33,787 bases of DNA from Coriobacteriia bacterium (GTDB lineage Bacteria; Actinomycetota; Coriobacteriia; Anaerosomatales; PALSA-660), in assembly GCA_025361335.1 (NCBI GenBank), contig JANYAK010000061.1, forward strand, positions 1 through 33,787, read 5' to 3'. Shown here piece after piece: positions 16,122 through 24,411 of this stretch (positions are counted from its first letter, which is position 1; each line of letters begins with the position of its first letter). The notes under the pieces were generated by a model, which was not told the origin of the DNA, searched no databases, and worked only from the letters and a program-made list of their open reading frames with translations. The translations under genes were made by a program, and so were the position numbers.

Positions 16122-16156
16122 CTGGCACTCCTTAGGGCTCGGCTCGAACCCGAAAG

Positions 16157-16185
16157 ACTCTACACCAGCAGCGTGGTCACGTCAG
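16157..16185 (-). promoter_or_regulatory. Promoter for the slyD-like gene
   Basis: On the minus strand CTGACG (16185-16180) and TAGAGT (16162-16157) are separated by exactly 17 bases, a good match to a housekeeping sigma-70 promoter. The start codon lies 35 bases downstream. Confidence 0.6.
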
Positions 16186-16358
16186 CCGGGAGCGCCTGCC
16201 CCGCTCGTCGTACCGTTCATCCTTCCAGATGCTCGTTCATATTGACTAATGCCCCGCTCGCAGGCAGCCGCCTCATTTTCGCTGGTCATCCGGTACGATT
16301 GCGTGGATGGGGTAGGTTGCGTCGACCGTGTGGGGGAATCATCCCGGTCGCTTGACAA

Positions 16359-16374
16359 TGTGATTCCCGTCACA
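16359..16374 (+). promoter_or_regulatory. Perfect CRP/GlxR-type operator (TGTGA-N6-TCACA)
   Basis: TGTGA and TCACA are separated by TTCCCG, an exact match to the consensus half sites of the cAMP receptor protein and its actinobacterial relatives. A TTGACA hexamer at 16352-16357 abuts the site, so a bound regulator would meet RNA polymerase. The centre is 73 bases before the GTG at 16440. The rest of the 318-base gap (16122-16439) holds the slyD promoter and no recognised gene. The regulator gene is not in this window. Confidence 0.6.
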
Positions 16375-16439
16375 ATCAGTGTAGACTCTGAGGCCGATAC
16401 ATCGCATGGCATGTCCACTCAGGATGGGGACGATCAGGG

Positions 16440-16793
16440 GTGTACGAACTTGAGGGGGTCCTCGGGCCCTCCATCATGAAGTTCGTCGACCAATACGTCA
16501 GGTCCTTGCTGACGTGGGACGTCCTCGTATTCTTCCATCGCAATCCCGACGCCGTCTTGGACCTGGAGGGGCTCGCCTCGAGGCTCGGCCGCCGCGTCGA
16601 GGAGCTCGAGCCAGAGGTCGACGAGCTGTGCAAGGACAAGATCCTCCAGTCAGCCGGCGGCCTCATCAGGTATCGCCCGAGCAGCGACATGGCCGACACG
16701 ATCGCGAAGTTCGTGGACGCGTGTCAGGAACGAGGCCGACGGCTCGCGCTCATCGCCCTCGTCCTTCACAAGATCAACCCGCACAGCGCCTGA
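16440..16793 (+). CDS. Small winged-helix-like protein of unknown function
   Basis: This 117-aa protein contains a segment (about residues 24-80) that reads like a winged helix-turn-helix. WDVLVFFHRNPDAVLDLEGL is followed by a recognition helix (RRVEELEPEVDELC) and a beta wing (ILQSAGGLIRYRP). A helical tail follows. It could be a DNA-binding regulator or an adaptor; no ligand domain is present. The GTG at 16440 was chosen, with GGGGACGATCAGGG before it; an ATG at 16476 is the alternative. It is the only gene downstream of the TGTGA-N6-TCACA operator and ends at a strong hairpin, so it is a single-gene unit. Confidence 0.7.
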   Translation: MYELEGVLGPSIMKFVDQYVRSLLTWDVLVFFHRNPDAVLDLEGLASRLGRRVEELEPEVDELCKDKILQSAGGLIRYRPSSDMADTIAKFVDACQERGRRLALIALVLHKINPHSA

Positions 16794-16808
16794 CGCACGC
16801 ATGGCGCG

Positions 16809-16838
16809 AACGGCCGGCCACCGATGTGGCCGGCCGTT
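16809..16838. terminator. Hairpin between convergent genes
   Basis: AACGGCCGGCCAC and GTGGCCGGCCGTT pair perfectly over 13 bases around a CGAT loop. It lies 16 bases after the winged-helix gene and 23 bases after the HD-GYP gene on the other strand. There is no clear T-run, but position and stability suggest a bidirectional terminator. Confidence 0.75.
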
Positions 16839-16860
16839 CCGTGTTGGGGCGCGCTGGGGA

Positions 16861-18180
16861 CTACAGGTGGTCGGCCACCAGCAGATCGAGCGCCTCGGGG
16901 TCCACGACCTCGAGGATGGTCCGGGGGTCCTCGGTGAGATCGATGTCGACCGGGTCCTCCAGCTCGGTTCCGTGCTCGTCGAAAAGGAGGCGCGCCCGAG
17001 GCGCGAGCAGTTCCGCCGTCGTCGCGCACACCACCCCGACCGACTGGTCGGAAAGCCGTACCACGCAACCGACGGGGAACACCCCCAGCGACTTGATGAA
17101 GAGCCTTGTGAGCGTGGGGTCGAGCGTCCGGCCCGCCTCGCGGATCAACTGCTGGATCCCGCGGTCCGGGGTGAGGGCGGAACCCGTATCCCCGCGCTTC
17201 GTGAGGTTTTCGTAACGGTTCGCGATGGCGACCATCCGGCTGTAGGGGTGCGTGATGTAGTCCGGCGCCCGATCGGGCCATCCGGATCCGTCCATGCCCA
17301 TGTGGTGCTCGAACGCGACGAGCATGGTCGCCGGATCCTCGTCCTCCAGTCGCGCAAGCACCTCGGCGCCGAGCTTCGGGTGCAGGGCTTCAGCAGCTTG
17401 GGCCTGCTCGGGATCGTCGAGGTCGAAGGCGGACTTCCCCACGTCGTGAAGGAGCGCCGCGATGCCGAGGCAGGTGAGCCCGTCTTCAGACAGCCCGAGT
17501 CCGAGGCCGAGCGTCAGCGCGTAGATCATCACGTTGATCGAGTGGAACAGCGCGCCTTCGCTGTGCGCGTTCAGGCTCGCCATCCCGAGGATCGCGGCGT
17601 CGTCCTCCAGGAGGCGGGACATGATGCCGCCGACCATCTGCTCGGCCTGGTCGAGGTTCGGGGAGCCCGTGGCGGCCACGTCGCGCTGCACGACCCTGAG
17701 CGCGGCGACCAGCTGGCGATACAGCGCCCGGTCCTGTTCGCGTCGCTCCTCGCGCTCGGCCCGTTGCGCGTGGTCGTCGTCCGCAAGCACGCCGACCGCG
17801 ATGGCCGTGACTCCGCGGGCAGCAAGCTCCTCCTCGATGCTGAGCGAGGCGGAGGCCCGGAGGTTGAGCACCTCCGCGAGCGCCAACGCATCGGGCGCCG
17901 CGAACGCCGGGTCGAAGGCAAGGCTTTCGACGCGGTGGCTCTCCATCGACTTCGCCAGCGAAGCGACCGCTGGAGCGTCGGACGAGATGACCTGGCTTCC
18001 CGCGTACAGCCGACCTTCATGGATGTTCAGTACGAACCCGGTGCCGTCGGCCGTGCAGGAAGCGACCGTCGCCACCATGGTGTCCATGGCCTCGCGGTAG
18101 CTCGGATGGACCGGCGGGTACAGCTGGGCCGCCCTTCGCGCGGTGGAGAGCGAGGTGACCAGATCGACGAGCGCGCTCAT
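16861..18180 (-). CDS. HD-GYP domain protein, probably impaired (cassette 1)
   Basis: This 439-aa protein has an N-terminal module (about 1-135; LYPPVHPSYREA at 20-31 and EGRLYAGSQV at 55-64), a charged helical linker, and an HD-GYP domain (about 195-365). Seen motifs are His213 (LFHSINV), HD at 245-246 (LLHDVGKS), His267 (LHPKLGAE), HH at 292-293 and DGSGWP in place of DGxGYP. HD-GYP enzymes hydrolyse cyclic di-GMP. The position of the metal-ligand Asp (A-D-x-Y-D-A) is N321 in IANRYEN, so activity may be reduced or lost. A C-terminal beta-rich region follows (GVFPVGCVVRLSDQSVGVV). The ATG at 18180 overlaps the HEAT-protein stop (ATGA). The open frame runs further upstream, but that is shadow sequence. 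Confidence 0.88.
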   Translation of the reverse strand: MSALVDLVTSLSTARRAAQLYPPVHPSYREAMDTMVATVASCTADGTGFVLNIHEGRLYAGSQVISSDAPAVASLAKSMESHRVESLAFDPAFAAPDALALAEVLNLRASASLSIEEELAARGVTAIAVGVLADDDHAQRAEREERREQDRALYRQLVAALRVVQRDVAATGSPNLDQAEQMVGGIMSRLLEDDAAILGMASLNAHSEGALFHSINVMIYALTLGLGLGLSEDGLTCLGIAALLHDVGKSAFDLDDPEQAQAAEALHPKLGAEVLARLEDEDPATMLVAFEHHMGMDGSGWPDRAPDYITHPYSRMVAIANRYENLTKRGDTGSALTPDRGIQQLIREAGRTLDPTLTRLFIKSLGVFPVGCVVRLSDQSVGVVCATTAELLAPRARLLFDEHGTELEDPVDIDLTEDPRTILEVVDPEALDLLVADHL

Positions 18181-20129
18181 CGGGAGACCCCTTCCGCGCG
18201 CTGGGAGAGCGCCTGAGCCGCCAAGTGTGTCAGCTCCGCGAAATGGCCACGCTTGATGAGCGCTCGCCGCGCCGCCAGCTGTCGCAGGACGACGTCCGCG
18301 GCTGGATCGGGGGTGCGCGCGAGCGCGCCGATGATCTCGCGCGCCTTGGCGAAGTCCTTGCCGTCCGTATACAGCTCGTCGAAGTGGGACTTGAGCAACG
18401 CCGCCGCACCGGGGAACGTCGAACGGCCGATCGATCGGATCGCGGTCACCGAGACCTCGGGCGCCGGATCGCGCATGAGGCTGTTGAGGTGCCGGGTCGC
18501 GGCGGGACCGGCCGCGGCGGCCAGACCGAGGGCAGCCTCCCTGCGAGAGGCATCGTCCGAGCGCTTGAGCAGGCTCTCGACCGCCGCCTGCGAACGGCTG
18601 TCCGTCTCGACGGCCAGCCGCGCGACCAGCGGCGCCACCTGGAACCACTGCGCCCTGGGTGCCGCGGCGGCGAGCATGTCCGGCAGTCTGCGACCTACGA
18701 TATGCTCCGCGATCGTGAGGCCATCGGGCTTGCGCCCCAGGGCCTCCTCTACGAAAGCCAGCGTCGCTCCGTCTCCCGCTTCCCGCATGATGTCGCGCGC
18801 CTGGCTCACGTTGGCGCTGTCGGCTGCGGCGGCGGCCAAGAGGGCCTTGATCGTACGACGGGACGTGGCCTCGCTGATGGTCGTGCGCAGCTTCTGCGTG
18901 AGTTCCGGCCAGGGCTGGACCGCGCGTGATTCGCGGGCCGCGAGCCCGGTGATGATACGGGCGGCCAAATCGAGCCGGCCCCGCTCCAGGAGGGGGGGCA
19001 CCATGCCCGCCAGCGAGTCGAGCGTGCGGCAGTACAGCGCGAGATCCTGCTGCTGGTCGAGCAGCGTGAGAAGGGTGGCCACGGCGCTGTCGTCGGCTCT
19101 CTTGGCGTCCCGCGCGACGCCGTCCCGCGCTCCCGAAACCTGTGAGGCGTCCATCGATGCGAGTTCCGCTACCTGGCGGTATCGGGGCTGCTCGACGGTG
19201 AGCGGCTGCTCGGGGGTCGAACTCTGCCGCACATAGAGCATGTGGTCCAGGAAGCCCAGCTCCTTCGCGGTCCGCCCGTCGGCTGGCAGCAGTCCCTTCA
19301 CCTGGGAGAGGACGTCGTTCATGCGTTGGGCGAGAGGCAGGCGCGTGAGCGCCGACGACATCGAGAGCATGTTGCGGCCGCACGCTCCGGAGCACAGCGC
19401 TCCTGCGAGGTCGGCCGACGCCACGGCTCCGAAGGCGCGGCCGAGCAGATCGCGCGCCGGCCCTTCGTCGAGCGCCACGCTGATGAGGGCGTCACGGGCT
19501 CCGGGTTCGGCTGCGGTGAAGGCCTTCGCGAGCGACATGACGAGCGCGCCGGCATTCTGCTGTCCAGCCGCCTCCGCGAGATCGCACAGGCTTCCCGACA
19601 GTGTCGCGGGATCCCCCTTGGCCGCCACCGCCAGCCACGCCGCGACCCGCTCGGGGTCCCCCGCGAGCTGCACCAGGAAGTCGTCGGTGTCGTCGGCGCT
19701 CCCGCCCGCGCGGGAGTCGAGCACGGTCAGGTTCACCTCGGCGGTCCGCACCGACTCGACTCCGGCGGAGACGAGCACCGCCGCCAGCCCTCCGCGTTCC
19801 CGGACCGCGTCGGGCTTCTCGAGGATCGTCGCGAGCAGGGTCAGCAGGTCGTCGGGCGTGACGCCTGGGAGGAAGTCGATCTCGGCCACGCCGTGGTCCC
19901 GAAGCGCATCCGCGAGTTCGGTCGCTCCCGGGGCTCCCGGGGCGACGGTCGCTCCCGACCACGCCAATCCGTCGCGGACGACCCGCAGGGGCAGGACCGG
20001 TTCGGAGGCGAGGAAGGCGGACAGCGACGCCTGCGCGGACTCGATGGCTTGGCGAGGGATCGGGCTTGTCGGGGGGTAGAGGCGAAGCGCCTTGGCCGCG
20101 GAGGTCAGGCCGCGGACGATAGGCTCCAT
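18177..20129 (-). CDS. HEAT-like repeat protein (cassette 1)
   Basis: This 650-aa all-helical protein begins with the same type of module as its HD-GYP neighbour. LRLYPPTSPIPRQAIE lies at 16-31 and VRDGLAWSGATV near 51-62, followed by GVTPDDLLTLLATIL. The rest is alpha-helical repeats; the end resembles HEAT/armadillo (RREAALGLAAAAGPAATRHL and RDPAPEVSVTAIRSIG). Such proteins act as scaffolds for protein contacts. I chose the ATG at 20129 because AGAGGTGGG precedes it and the shared module begins there; the open frame runs to 20414 across the divergent promoter. Its stop overlaps the HD-GYP start. The second copy in this window is at 25996-28170. Function unknown. Confidence 0.82.
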   Translation of the reverse strand: MEPIVRGLTSAAKALRLYPPTSPIPRQAIESAQASLSAFLASEPVLPLRVVRDGLAWSGATVAPGAPGATELADALRDHGVAEIDFLPGVTPDDLLTLLATILEKPDAVRERGGLAAVLVSAGVESVRTAEVNLTVLDSRAGGSADDTDDFLVQLAGDPERVAAWLAVAAKGDPATLSGSLCDLAEAAGQQNAGALVMSLAKAFTAAEPGARDALISVALDEGPARDLLGRAFGAVASADLAGALCSGACGRNMLSMSSALTRLPLAQRMNDVLSQVKGLLPADGRTAKELGFLDHMLYVRQSSTPEQPLTVEQPRYRQVAELASMDASQVSGARDGVARDAKRADDSAVATLLTLLDQQQDLALYCRTLDSLAGMVPPLLERGRLDLAARIITGLAARESRAVQPWPELTQKLRTTISEATSRRTIKALLAAAAADSANVSQARDIMREAGDGATLAFVEEALGRKPDGLTIAEHIVGRRLPDMLAAAAPRAQWFQVAPLVARLAVETDSRSQAAVESLLKRSDDASRREAALGLAAAAGPAATRHLNSLMRDPAPEVSVTAIRSIGRSTFPGAAALLKSHFDELYTDGKDFAKAREIIGALARTPDPAADVVLRQLAARRALIKRGHFAELTHLAAQALSQRAEGVSR

Positions 20130-20302
20130 TCCCACCTCTGACACGGCATCGCGCAACTGGTCCCCCGACTTCCCCGCTGATGCGGGCCATTCACATTCAT
20201 GGTCCACGCCGCGTCCATCCCCAGGCGGGGCGCGGTGTTCGGGAGGTCGCGTGCGCGAGCCGATCCCGGCGTACTCCCATGTTATCGGCCGGAAGGGACT
20301 GG

Positions 20303-20308
20303 TAACGT
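20303..20308 (+). promoter_or_regulatory. Putative -10 box (TAACGT) with leaderless spacing
   Basis: TAACGT ends 7 bases before the ATG at 20316. GGAAGGGA lies too far upstream (17 bases) to act as a ribosome binding site, so a leaderless transcript is likely. The hexamer is a weak match. Confidence 0.35.
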
Positions 20309-20315
20309 AGACCGC

Positions 20316-21629
20316 ATGAACACCCATTTCGGCGAACTTGTCGCCATCCTCATCCTCATCGGCATCCAGGGGCTGTTCGTCGCCGCGGAGATCGCGCTGG
20401 TGAGCGCCCGCCACTCCGGTCTTCAGACCGCCGCGGACAGGGGATCGCGGGGCGCGGAAAAGGCCTTGCGACTGCTCGAGGATCCCACGCGCCTTCTGTC
20501 GACCATCTCCGTGGCGATCACACTCGCCGGCTTCACCGCATCGGCAACGGCCGCGGTCACCTTCGAGGGCGCGGTCACGAGCTGGCTGCGTTCGCTGGGC
20601 GTCCCGGCTGTGGACCGGATCTCGGGCGGCTTGGCCGTGTTCCTCGTGACCATCGCCATCACCTATGTGACCCTGGTGTTCGGCGAGCTTGCGCCCAAGA
20701 GGCTCGGCCTGCAGCGTGCCGAGCGGGTGGCCAGCACCCTGTCGCGGCCCGTGGAGTGGCTCGCGATCGCGATGGCGCCCGTGGTGTGGTTCCTGAGCCG
20801 CTCCACTGATGTGGTGGCGGGCTTGGTCGGCTCTGGAGGCCGCGGCGGAAAGCCGGGCATCACCGAGGAGGAGATCAAGCTGCTCGTCACGGAGCAGGGC
20901 ACCCTCCTCGATGAAGAGAAGCGCATGATCCAGGAGGTATTCGAGCTGGGGGACACCGTCGCGCGCGAGGTCATGGTGCCCCGGGTCGATGCGGGGATGC
21001 TCGAGGATACCAGCTCGTTATCCGAGGCGCTGGCCGCGTTCCAAAGAACGGGGTTCTCCCGGATGCCCGTCTACCACGACGACCCCGACAACGTGGTCGG
21101 GATCGCGCTTCTCAAGGACCTCGTCGGACCGGTCACCGCGGGCGCGCCGGACGGACGCCTGTCGGCGCACATGCGGCAACCGCTGTTCGTTCCCGAGACC
21201 AAGCCGATACTGGGCTTGCTGTCGGAGATGCGCAGTTCCCATAACCACATGGTCGTCGTGGTCGACGAGCATGGCGGGACCGCCGGGCTCGTCACCATCG
21301 AGGACATCGTCGAGGAGATCGTGGGCGAGATCTCCGACGAGTTCGACCGGGAGCACAGGTTCATAAGCGAGGTCGGTCCACAGCGCTGGATCATCGACGG
21401 CCATCTCTCGGCCGAGGAGGCGCGCGAGAAGCTGGGCCTGCCCATCCCGGAGTCCGAAGAATACGAGACGGTCGCCGGGTGGGTGCTGATGGAACTCGGG
21501 CACATACCGCACGCGGGGGAGACGATCCAGGCCGGCACTGCCACCGTGCGCGTGATCGGCGTGCGCCGCAGGCGTGTGGCCCGGCTGCTGGTGACCAGGA
21601 CCGGAGAGGACGAAGGGGCGAGGGACTAG
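20316..21629 (+). CDS. CNNM/CorC family membrane protein (DUF21-CBS-CorC_HlyC)
   Basis: This 437-aa protein has a DUF21/CNNM membrane domain (about 1-180; IGIQGLFVAAEIALVSARHS and the conserved GELAPKRLGLQRAE), a CBS pair (about 205-325; VMVPRVDAGML, MPVYHDDPDNVVGIALLKDL, VVVVDEHGGTAGLVTIEDIV) and a C-terminal CorC_HlyC domain (about 345-425). Relatives move or regulate Mg2+/Co2+. The ATG at 20316 was chosen because the first helix begins there; the upstream frame is an extension without homology. The next gene begins on the base after its stop, so it heads an operon with the PspC/LiaF-like genes. Confidence 0.92.
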   Translation: MNTHFGELVAILILIGIQGLFVAAEIALVSARHSGLQTAADRGSRGAEKALRLLEDPTRLLSTISVAITLAGFTASATAAVTFEGAVTSWLRSLGVPAVDRISGGLAVFLVTIAITYVTLVFGELAPKRLGLQRAERVASTLSRPVEWLAIAMAPVVWFLSRSTDVVAGLVGSGGRGGKPGITEEEIKLLVTEQGTLLDEEKRMIQEVFELGDTVAREVMVPRVDAGMLEDTSSLSEALAAFQRTGFSRMPVYHDDPDNVVGIALLKDLVGPVTAGAPDGRLSAHMRQPLFVPETKPILGLLSEMRSSHNHMVVVVDEHGGTAGLVTIEDIVEEIVGEISDEFDREHRFISEVGPQRWIIDGHLSAEEAREKLGLPIPESEEYETVAGWVLMELGHIPHAGETIQAGTATVRVIGVRRRRVARLLVTRTGEDEGARD

Positions 21630-22097
21630 ATGGAGAAGAGGCTGTATCGGAGCCGGAACGAGCGCGTGATCGGCGGGGTGTGCGGCGGCATCGCGGAGTA
21701 CTTCGGCGTGGATCCGACCTTGGTGCGCATCGGCGCCGTACTCCTCGCTCTGGCGAACGGCGTCGGTGTGCTGGCCTATGTCGTCTTGTGGGTGGTCGTT
21801 CCTGAAGAGGGGGAGAAGCCGATGTACGCAGAATGGGCTTCCTCGGGGGACGCCGAGCAGCCCGCGCAGACTGGCTCCCCGGCGCCTGAGCCCACGCCCG
21901 ACCCGCCCACCCCGCCCACCACGCCCGCTCCCGTGCGCCGTCACCGCGGGGGCATGACGGGCGGCGTCATCCTGATAGTCGTCGGCCTGCTGTTCCTGGT
22001 GAGCCAGTTCGTCCCCGGGTTCGAGATCGGCAAGCTGTGGCCGCTCATCCTGGTCGCGCTCGGCATCTCGGCGATCCTCCGCAGCGGGAGGCGATGA
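21630..22097 (+). CDS. PspC-domain membrane protein with LiaF-like helices
   Basis: This 155-aa protein starts with a PspC domain (about 1-60; [20 protein letters not shown] and one helix ending [10 protein letters not shown]). A proline- and threonine-rich linker (about 70-105) is followed by a two-helix LiaF/DUF5668-type module ([19 protein letters not shown] and [17 protein letters not shown]). PspC proteins sense or relay membrane stress. It directly abuts the CNNM gene and is followed by two related genes. Confidence 0.85.
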   Translation: MEKRLYRSRNERVIGGVCGGIAEYFGVDPTLVRIGAVLLALANGVGVLAYVVLWVVVPEEGEKPMYAEWASSGDAEQPAQTGSPAPEPTPDPPTPPTTPAPVRRHRGGMTGGVILIVVGLLFLVSQFVPGFEIGKLWPLILVALGISAILRSGRR

Positions 22098-22100
22098 GGC

Positions 22101-23021
22101 TTGGACGCAAAGAGGGCCCTCGGTGGACTGACGCTGATCGCCATCGGCGGCATCCTGCTCGCCAACACGACGGGCGTCCTCCCGTGGTCGGTGTGGGTGA
22201 GCATCATCTCGCTGTGGCCGATCGCACTGATCGCGGCCGGGATCGACATCATCGGAACCAGCACGCGGCGGACGTGGGTCCGCGTGATCGCCGGTCTGCT
22301 CACCCTGGCGGCTTTGCTCTACGGCGCATTCGTGATGCCCCCGGGGACTTGGGGCTTCGCCGCGGTGTCGAGCGTCGGCAGGCAGGGGCTCACTTCTTAC
22401 TCGTTCACGGAGCCTCGGTCCGCGGCGGTCACGACGGGCCGCGCCAGGATCAATGCGGGAGCGACGCGGCTCTCGCTCGCCGCCGGTGACTCGTTGGCCA
22501 CGCTGACGGGCGAAGGCCCGGCGACCCTGCGGCCGTCGCTGGCCGCCGCCGTCAGCGGCGGCACCGCCGACGTGTCCGTCTCGTTCGGCGAGCGCGTCGC
22601 CATCCTGCCGGGTTTCGGAGCGAAGGACCGCATGAACGTGACGCTCGACCGGGATGTGCGCTGGAGCGACGTCGCGGTCAACGCGGGCGCCGTGCAGATG
22701 GACCTGGACCTCACCGGTCTGAAGATCGACTCCCTGTCGGCCAACATCGGAGCGTCCGCGTCGACCGTCACGTTTCCAGCCGATCAGACCTGCCGGGCGC
22801 AGGTCAACGGAGGTGCATGCAGCATCATCTGCCGGGTGCCCAGGGGCGCGAAGGTCACGCTCGAGGTCCGGGGGTTCCCGGTGGCCACATCGGTCCCGGC
22901 CGGTTTCGCCCGCTCCGGTGGCGCGTTCGGCAATGGCACTTGGAGCCGGGATGGGACCGCCGGTGACATCACGATTGCGGTCGCGGCCGGAGCTGCCAGC
23001 GTCGACGTCGTGGACTACTAG
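22101..23021 (+). CDS. LiaF-like membrane protein with beta-rich domain
   Basis: This 306-aa protein has an N-terminal LiaF/DUF5668 helix module (about 5-85; LTLIAIGGILLANTTGVLPW and LWPIALIAAGIDIIG), then an extracytoplasmic beta-rich domain of about 200 residues. Repeats such as VNAGAVQMDLDLTGLKIDSL and SANIGASASTVTF are typical of the toast-rack/adhesin-like fold found in LiaF-type envelope-response proteins. A cysteine pair (residues near 234 and 246) could form a disulfide. It starts at TTG (22101), 3 bases after the previous stop, preceded by GGGAGGCGATGAGG. Predicted role: envelope stress sensing. Confidence 0.78.
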   Translation: MDAKRALGGLTLIAIGGILLANTTGVLPWSVWVSIISLWPIALIAAGIDIIGTSTRRTWVRVIAGLLTLAALLYGAFVMPPGTWGFAAVSSVGRQGLTSYSFTEPRSAAVTTGRARINAGATRLSLAAGDSLATLTGEGPATLRPSLAAAVSGGTADVSVSFGERVAILPGFGAKDRMNVTLDRDVRWSDVAVNAGAVQMDLDLTGLKIDSLSANIGASASTVTFPADQTCRAQVNGGACSIICRVPRGAKVTLEVRGFPVATSVPAGFARSGGAFGNGTWSRDGTAGDITIAVAAGAASVDVVDY

Positions 23022-23031
23022 AGGGGGCGTG

Positions 23032-23466
23032 ATGGGCGAACAGAGGGACGCCGGTCGGACCGTCGGCCTTGTCGCCGGCGCTGGGCTGGTCCTGCTCGGG
23101 CTGTGGTTCATGCTGCGCACCATCGGGCTGCTTCCGGACTGGCTCGTCGGTCTGTGGGGCCGCGCGGCGGGGCCCGTGGCGCTGATCGTAGTGGGCATCG
23201 GGGTCATCGTGCTGTCCCAGCGCGGCGGTCTCACGATCCGAGGTCCCCTGCCCGGAACCCGACTGTACAAGTCGCGCACCGACAAGTGGATCGATGGGGT
23301 GCTGGGAGGCCTGGGGCACTATCTCGGCATCGATCCGGTCATCCTGCGCCTCGCCTTCATCGTCCTGGCCCTGGTCGGCTGGGGCGGCGCCGTGATCGCC
23401 TACATCATCATGGCGATCGTGGTGCCTCGGGAACCCGAAGTCCCGACCGCGTCGACGGGGGTGTGA
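23032..23466 (+). CDS. PspC-domain membrane protein, reversed domain order
   Basis: This 144-aa protein carries the same two modules as the gene at 21630, in the opposite order. The LiaF-like helices come first (about 10-65; GLVLLGLWFMLRTIGLLPDW and PVALIVVGIGVIVLSQ) and the PspC domain last (about 80-135; KWIDGVLGGLGHYLGIDPVI). GAGGGGGCG precedes the ATG at 23032; a GTG at 23029 is in the same frame. It is the third of three adjacent envelope genes and overlaps the amidohydrolase start by 4 bases. Confidence 0.82.
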   Translation: MGEQRDAGRTVGLVAGAGLVLLGLWFMLRTIGLLPDWLVGLWGRAAGPVALIVVGIGVIVLSQRGGLTIRGPLPGTRLYKSRTDKWIDGVLGGLGHYLGIDPVILRLAFIVLALVGWGGAVIAYIIMAIVVPREPEVPTASTGV

Positions 23467-24401
23467 CCACGCTGATGTCGGCCGACGAGCCCAGCCGGGC
23501 GCCCGCGACCGCACCAGGAGACGTCGTGGATTCCCATGTCCACCTGTTCTCGCTGCCCCTCCTCGCCGAATACGTCGAGGCCCATCCCGACGACAACCCG
23601 CGTTTCCGGGCTGCGCTGAAGGAGCGCAAGTTCGGGCGGCGCGGGGAGTCTCTCCCCGACCTCGACCCCGTCGAGATGGCATCGTGGTACGCGGCCCGGC
23701 TCGAGGACGCGGGCGTGGCCAAGGCGGTCGTGATGTCGGTGTTCCCCGATTCGGGCTACACCCGTGCGTTCGTCGCCGCGGCCCGGGGGCGCGTGCATGC
23801 GCTGGCGTACGTCGACCCGCTCGATCCCGATGCCCCAGCCCGGCTCGAGGCGGAGATGGCGGGCGGGTGTCGCGGCATCAAGCTGCTGCCGGTGAACCGC
23901 AAGTACCGGCTGTCCGACCCCGCGTGCCGCCCGCTGTTCGAGCGCGCGGCTCAGCTCGGCGCCTCGGTCTGCGTACACTACGGCGTCACCGTCGACCCGT
24001 CCGGGGACATGCGCTACGCGGACCCTCTCGACCTTTCCCCCGTGGCTCGCGACTATCCCGACATGCCCTTCGTCATCGCCCACTTCGGCGCCGGGTTCCT
24101 GACCCAGGTGCTCCAGCTCGCCTATCAGTGCAAGAACGTGTGCGTCGACTCGTCCGGCACGAACAACTGGATGGACTACGATCCCCACGGCTACACGCTC
24201 CCCGGCGTCTTCCGGACCACGCTCACGGCCTTAGGGCCCGAGCGAGTCCTGTTCGGGACGGACTCGGGCACGACGGCGCCCTACCGGAAGTGGATCAAGT
24301 TCCAGCAGATGCGGGTGCTGGAGGAACTAGGGCTTTCCGAGGGCGATCTCGACCTCGTGCGGCGGGGCAACGCCGTCCGCATCTACCGGCTCGACGAGTG
24401 A
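23463..24401 (+). CDS. Amidohydrolase family metal-dependent hydrolase
   Basis: This 312-aa TIM-barrel hydrolase resembles amidohydrolase family 2 (PF04909). The metal-binding HxH is in VVDSHVHLF (about 21-29). Later expected ligands are His in CVHYGV, His in VIAHFGAGF, and Asp in RVLFGTDSG. The family includes decarboxylases and hydrolases on ring or carboxylate substrates; the substrate is not evident. The GTG at 23463 overlaps the upstream stop; an ATG at 23475 is an alternative. Confidence 0.85.
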   Translation: MTTLMSADEPSRAPATAPGDVVDSHVHLFSLPLLAEYVEAHPDDNPRFRAALKERKFGRRGESLPDLDPVEMASWYAARLEDAGVAKAVVMSVFPDSGYTRAFVAAARGRVHALAYVDPLDPDAPARLEAEMAGGCRGIKLLPVNRKYRLSDPACRPLFERAAQLGASVCVHYGVTVDPSGDMRYADPLDLSPVARDYPDMPFVIAHFGAGFLTQVLQLAYQCKNVCVDSSGTNNWMDYDPHGYTLPGVFRTTLTALGPERVLFGTDSGTTAPYRKWIKFQQMRVLEELGLSEGDLDLVRRGNAVRIYRLDE

Positions 24402-24411
24402 GGCGGGAGAC

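Noticed and set aside
16121-16165. GGCTCGAACCCG resembles the T-arm of a tRNA on either strand
   Set aside because: The stem does not pair properly at T-arm positions and no acceptor or anticodon arm fits around it.
16861-19395. A single 844-aa minus-strand frame could be read as one large protein
   Set aside because: The part upstream of 18180 lies out of frame with the HEAT protein that clearly occupies that stretch and has shadow-like composition (Arg/Gly/His-rich). The ATGA overlap marks the true start.
21018-23285. A 755-aa minus-strand open frame opposite the CNNM and PspC genes
   Set aside because: It is rich in Arg, His, Gly and Asp, has no domain, and lies opposite three convincing genes. 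It is a by-product of high GC content.
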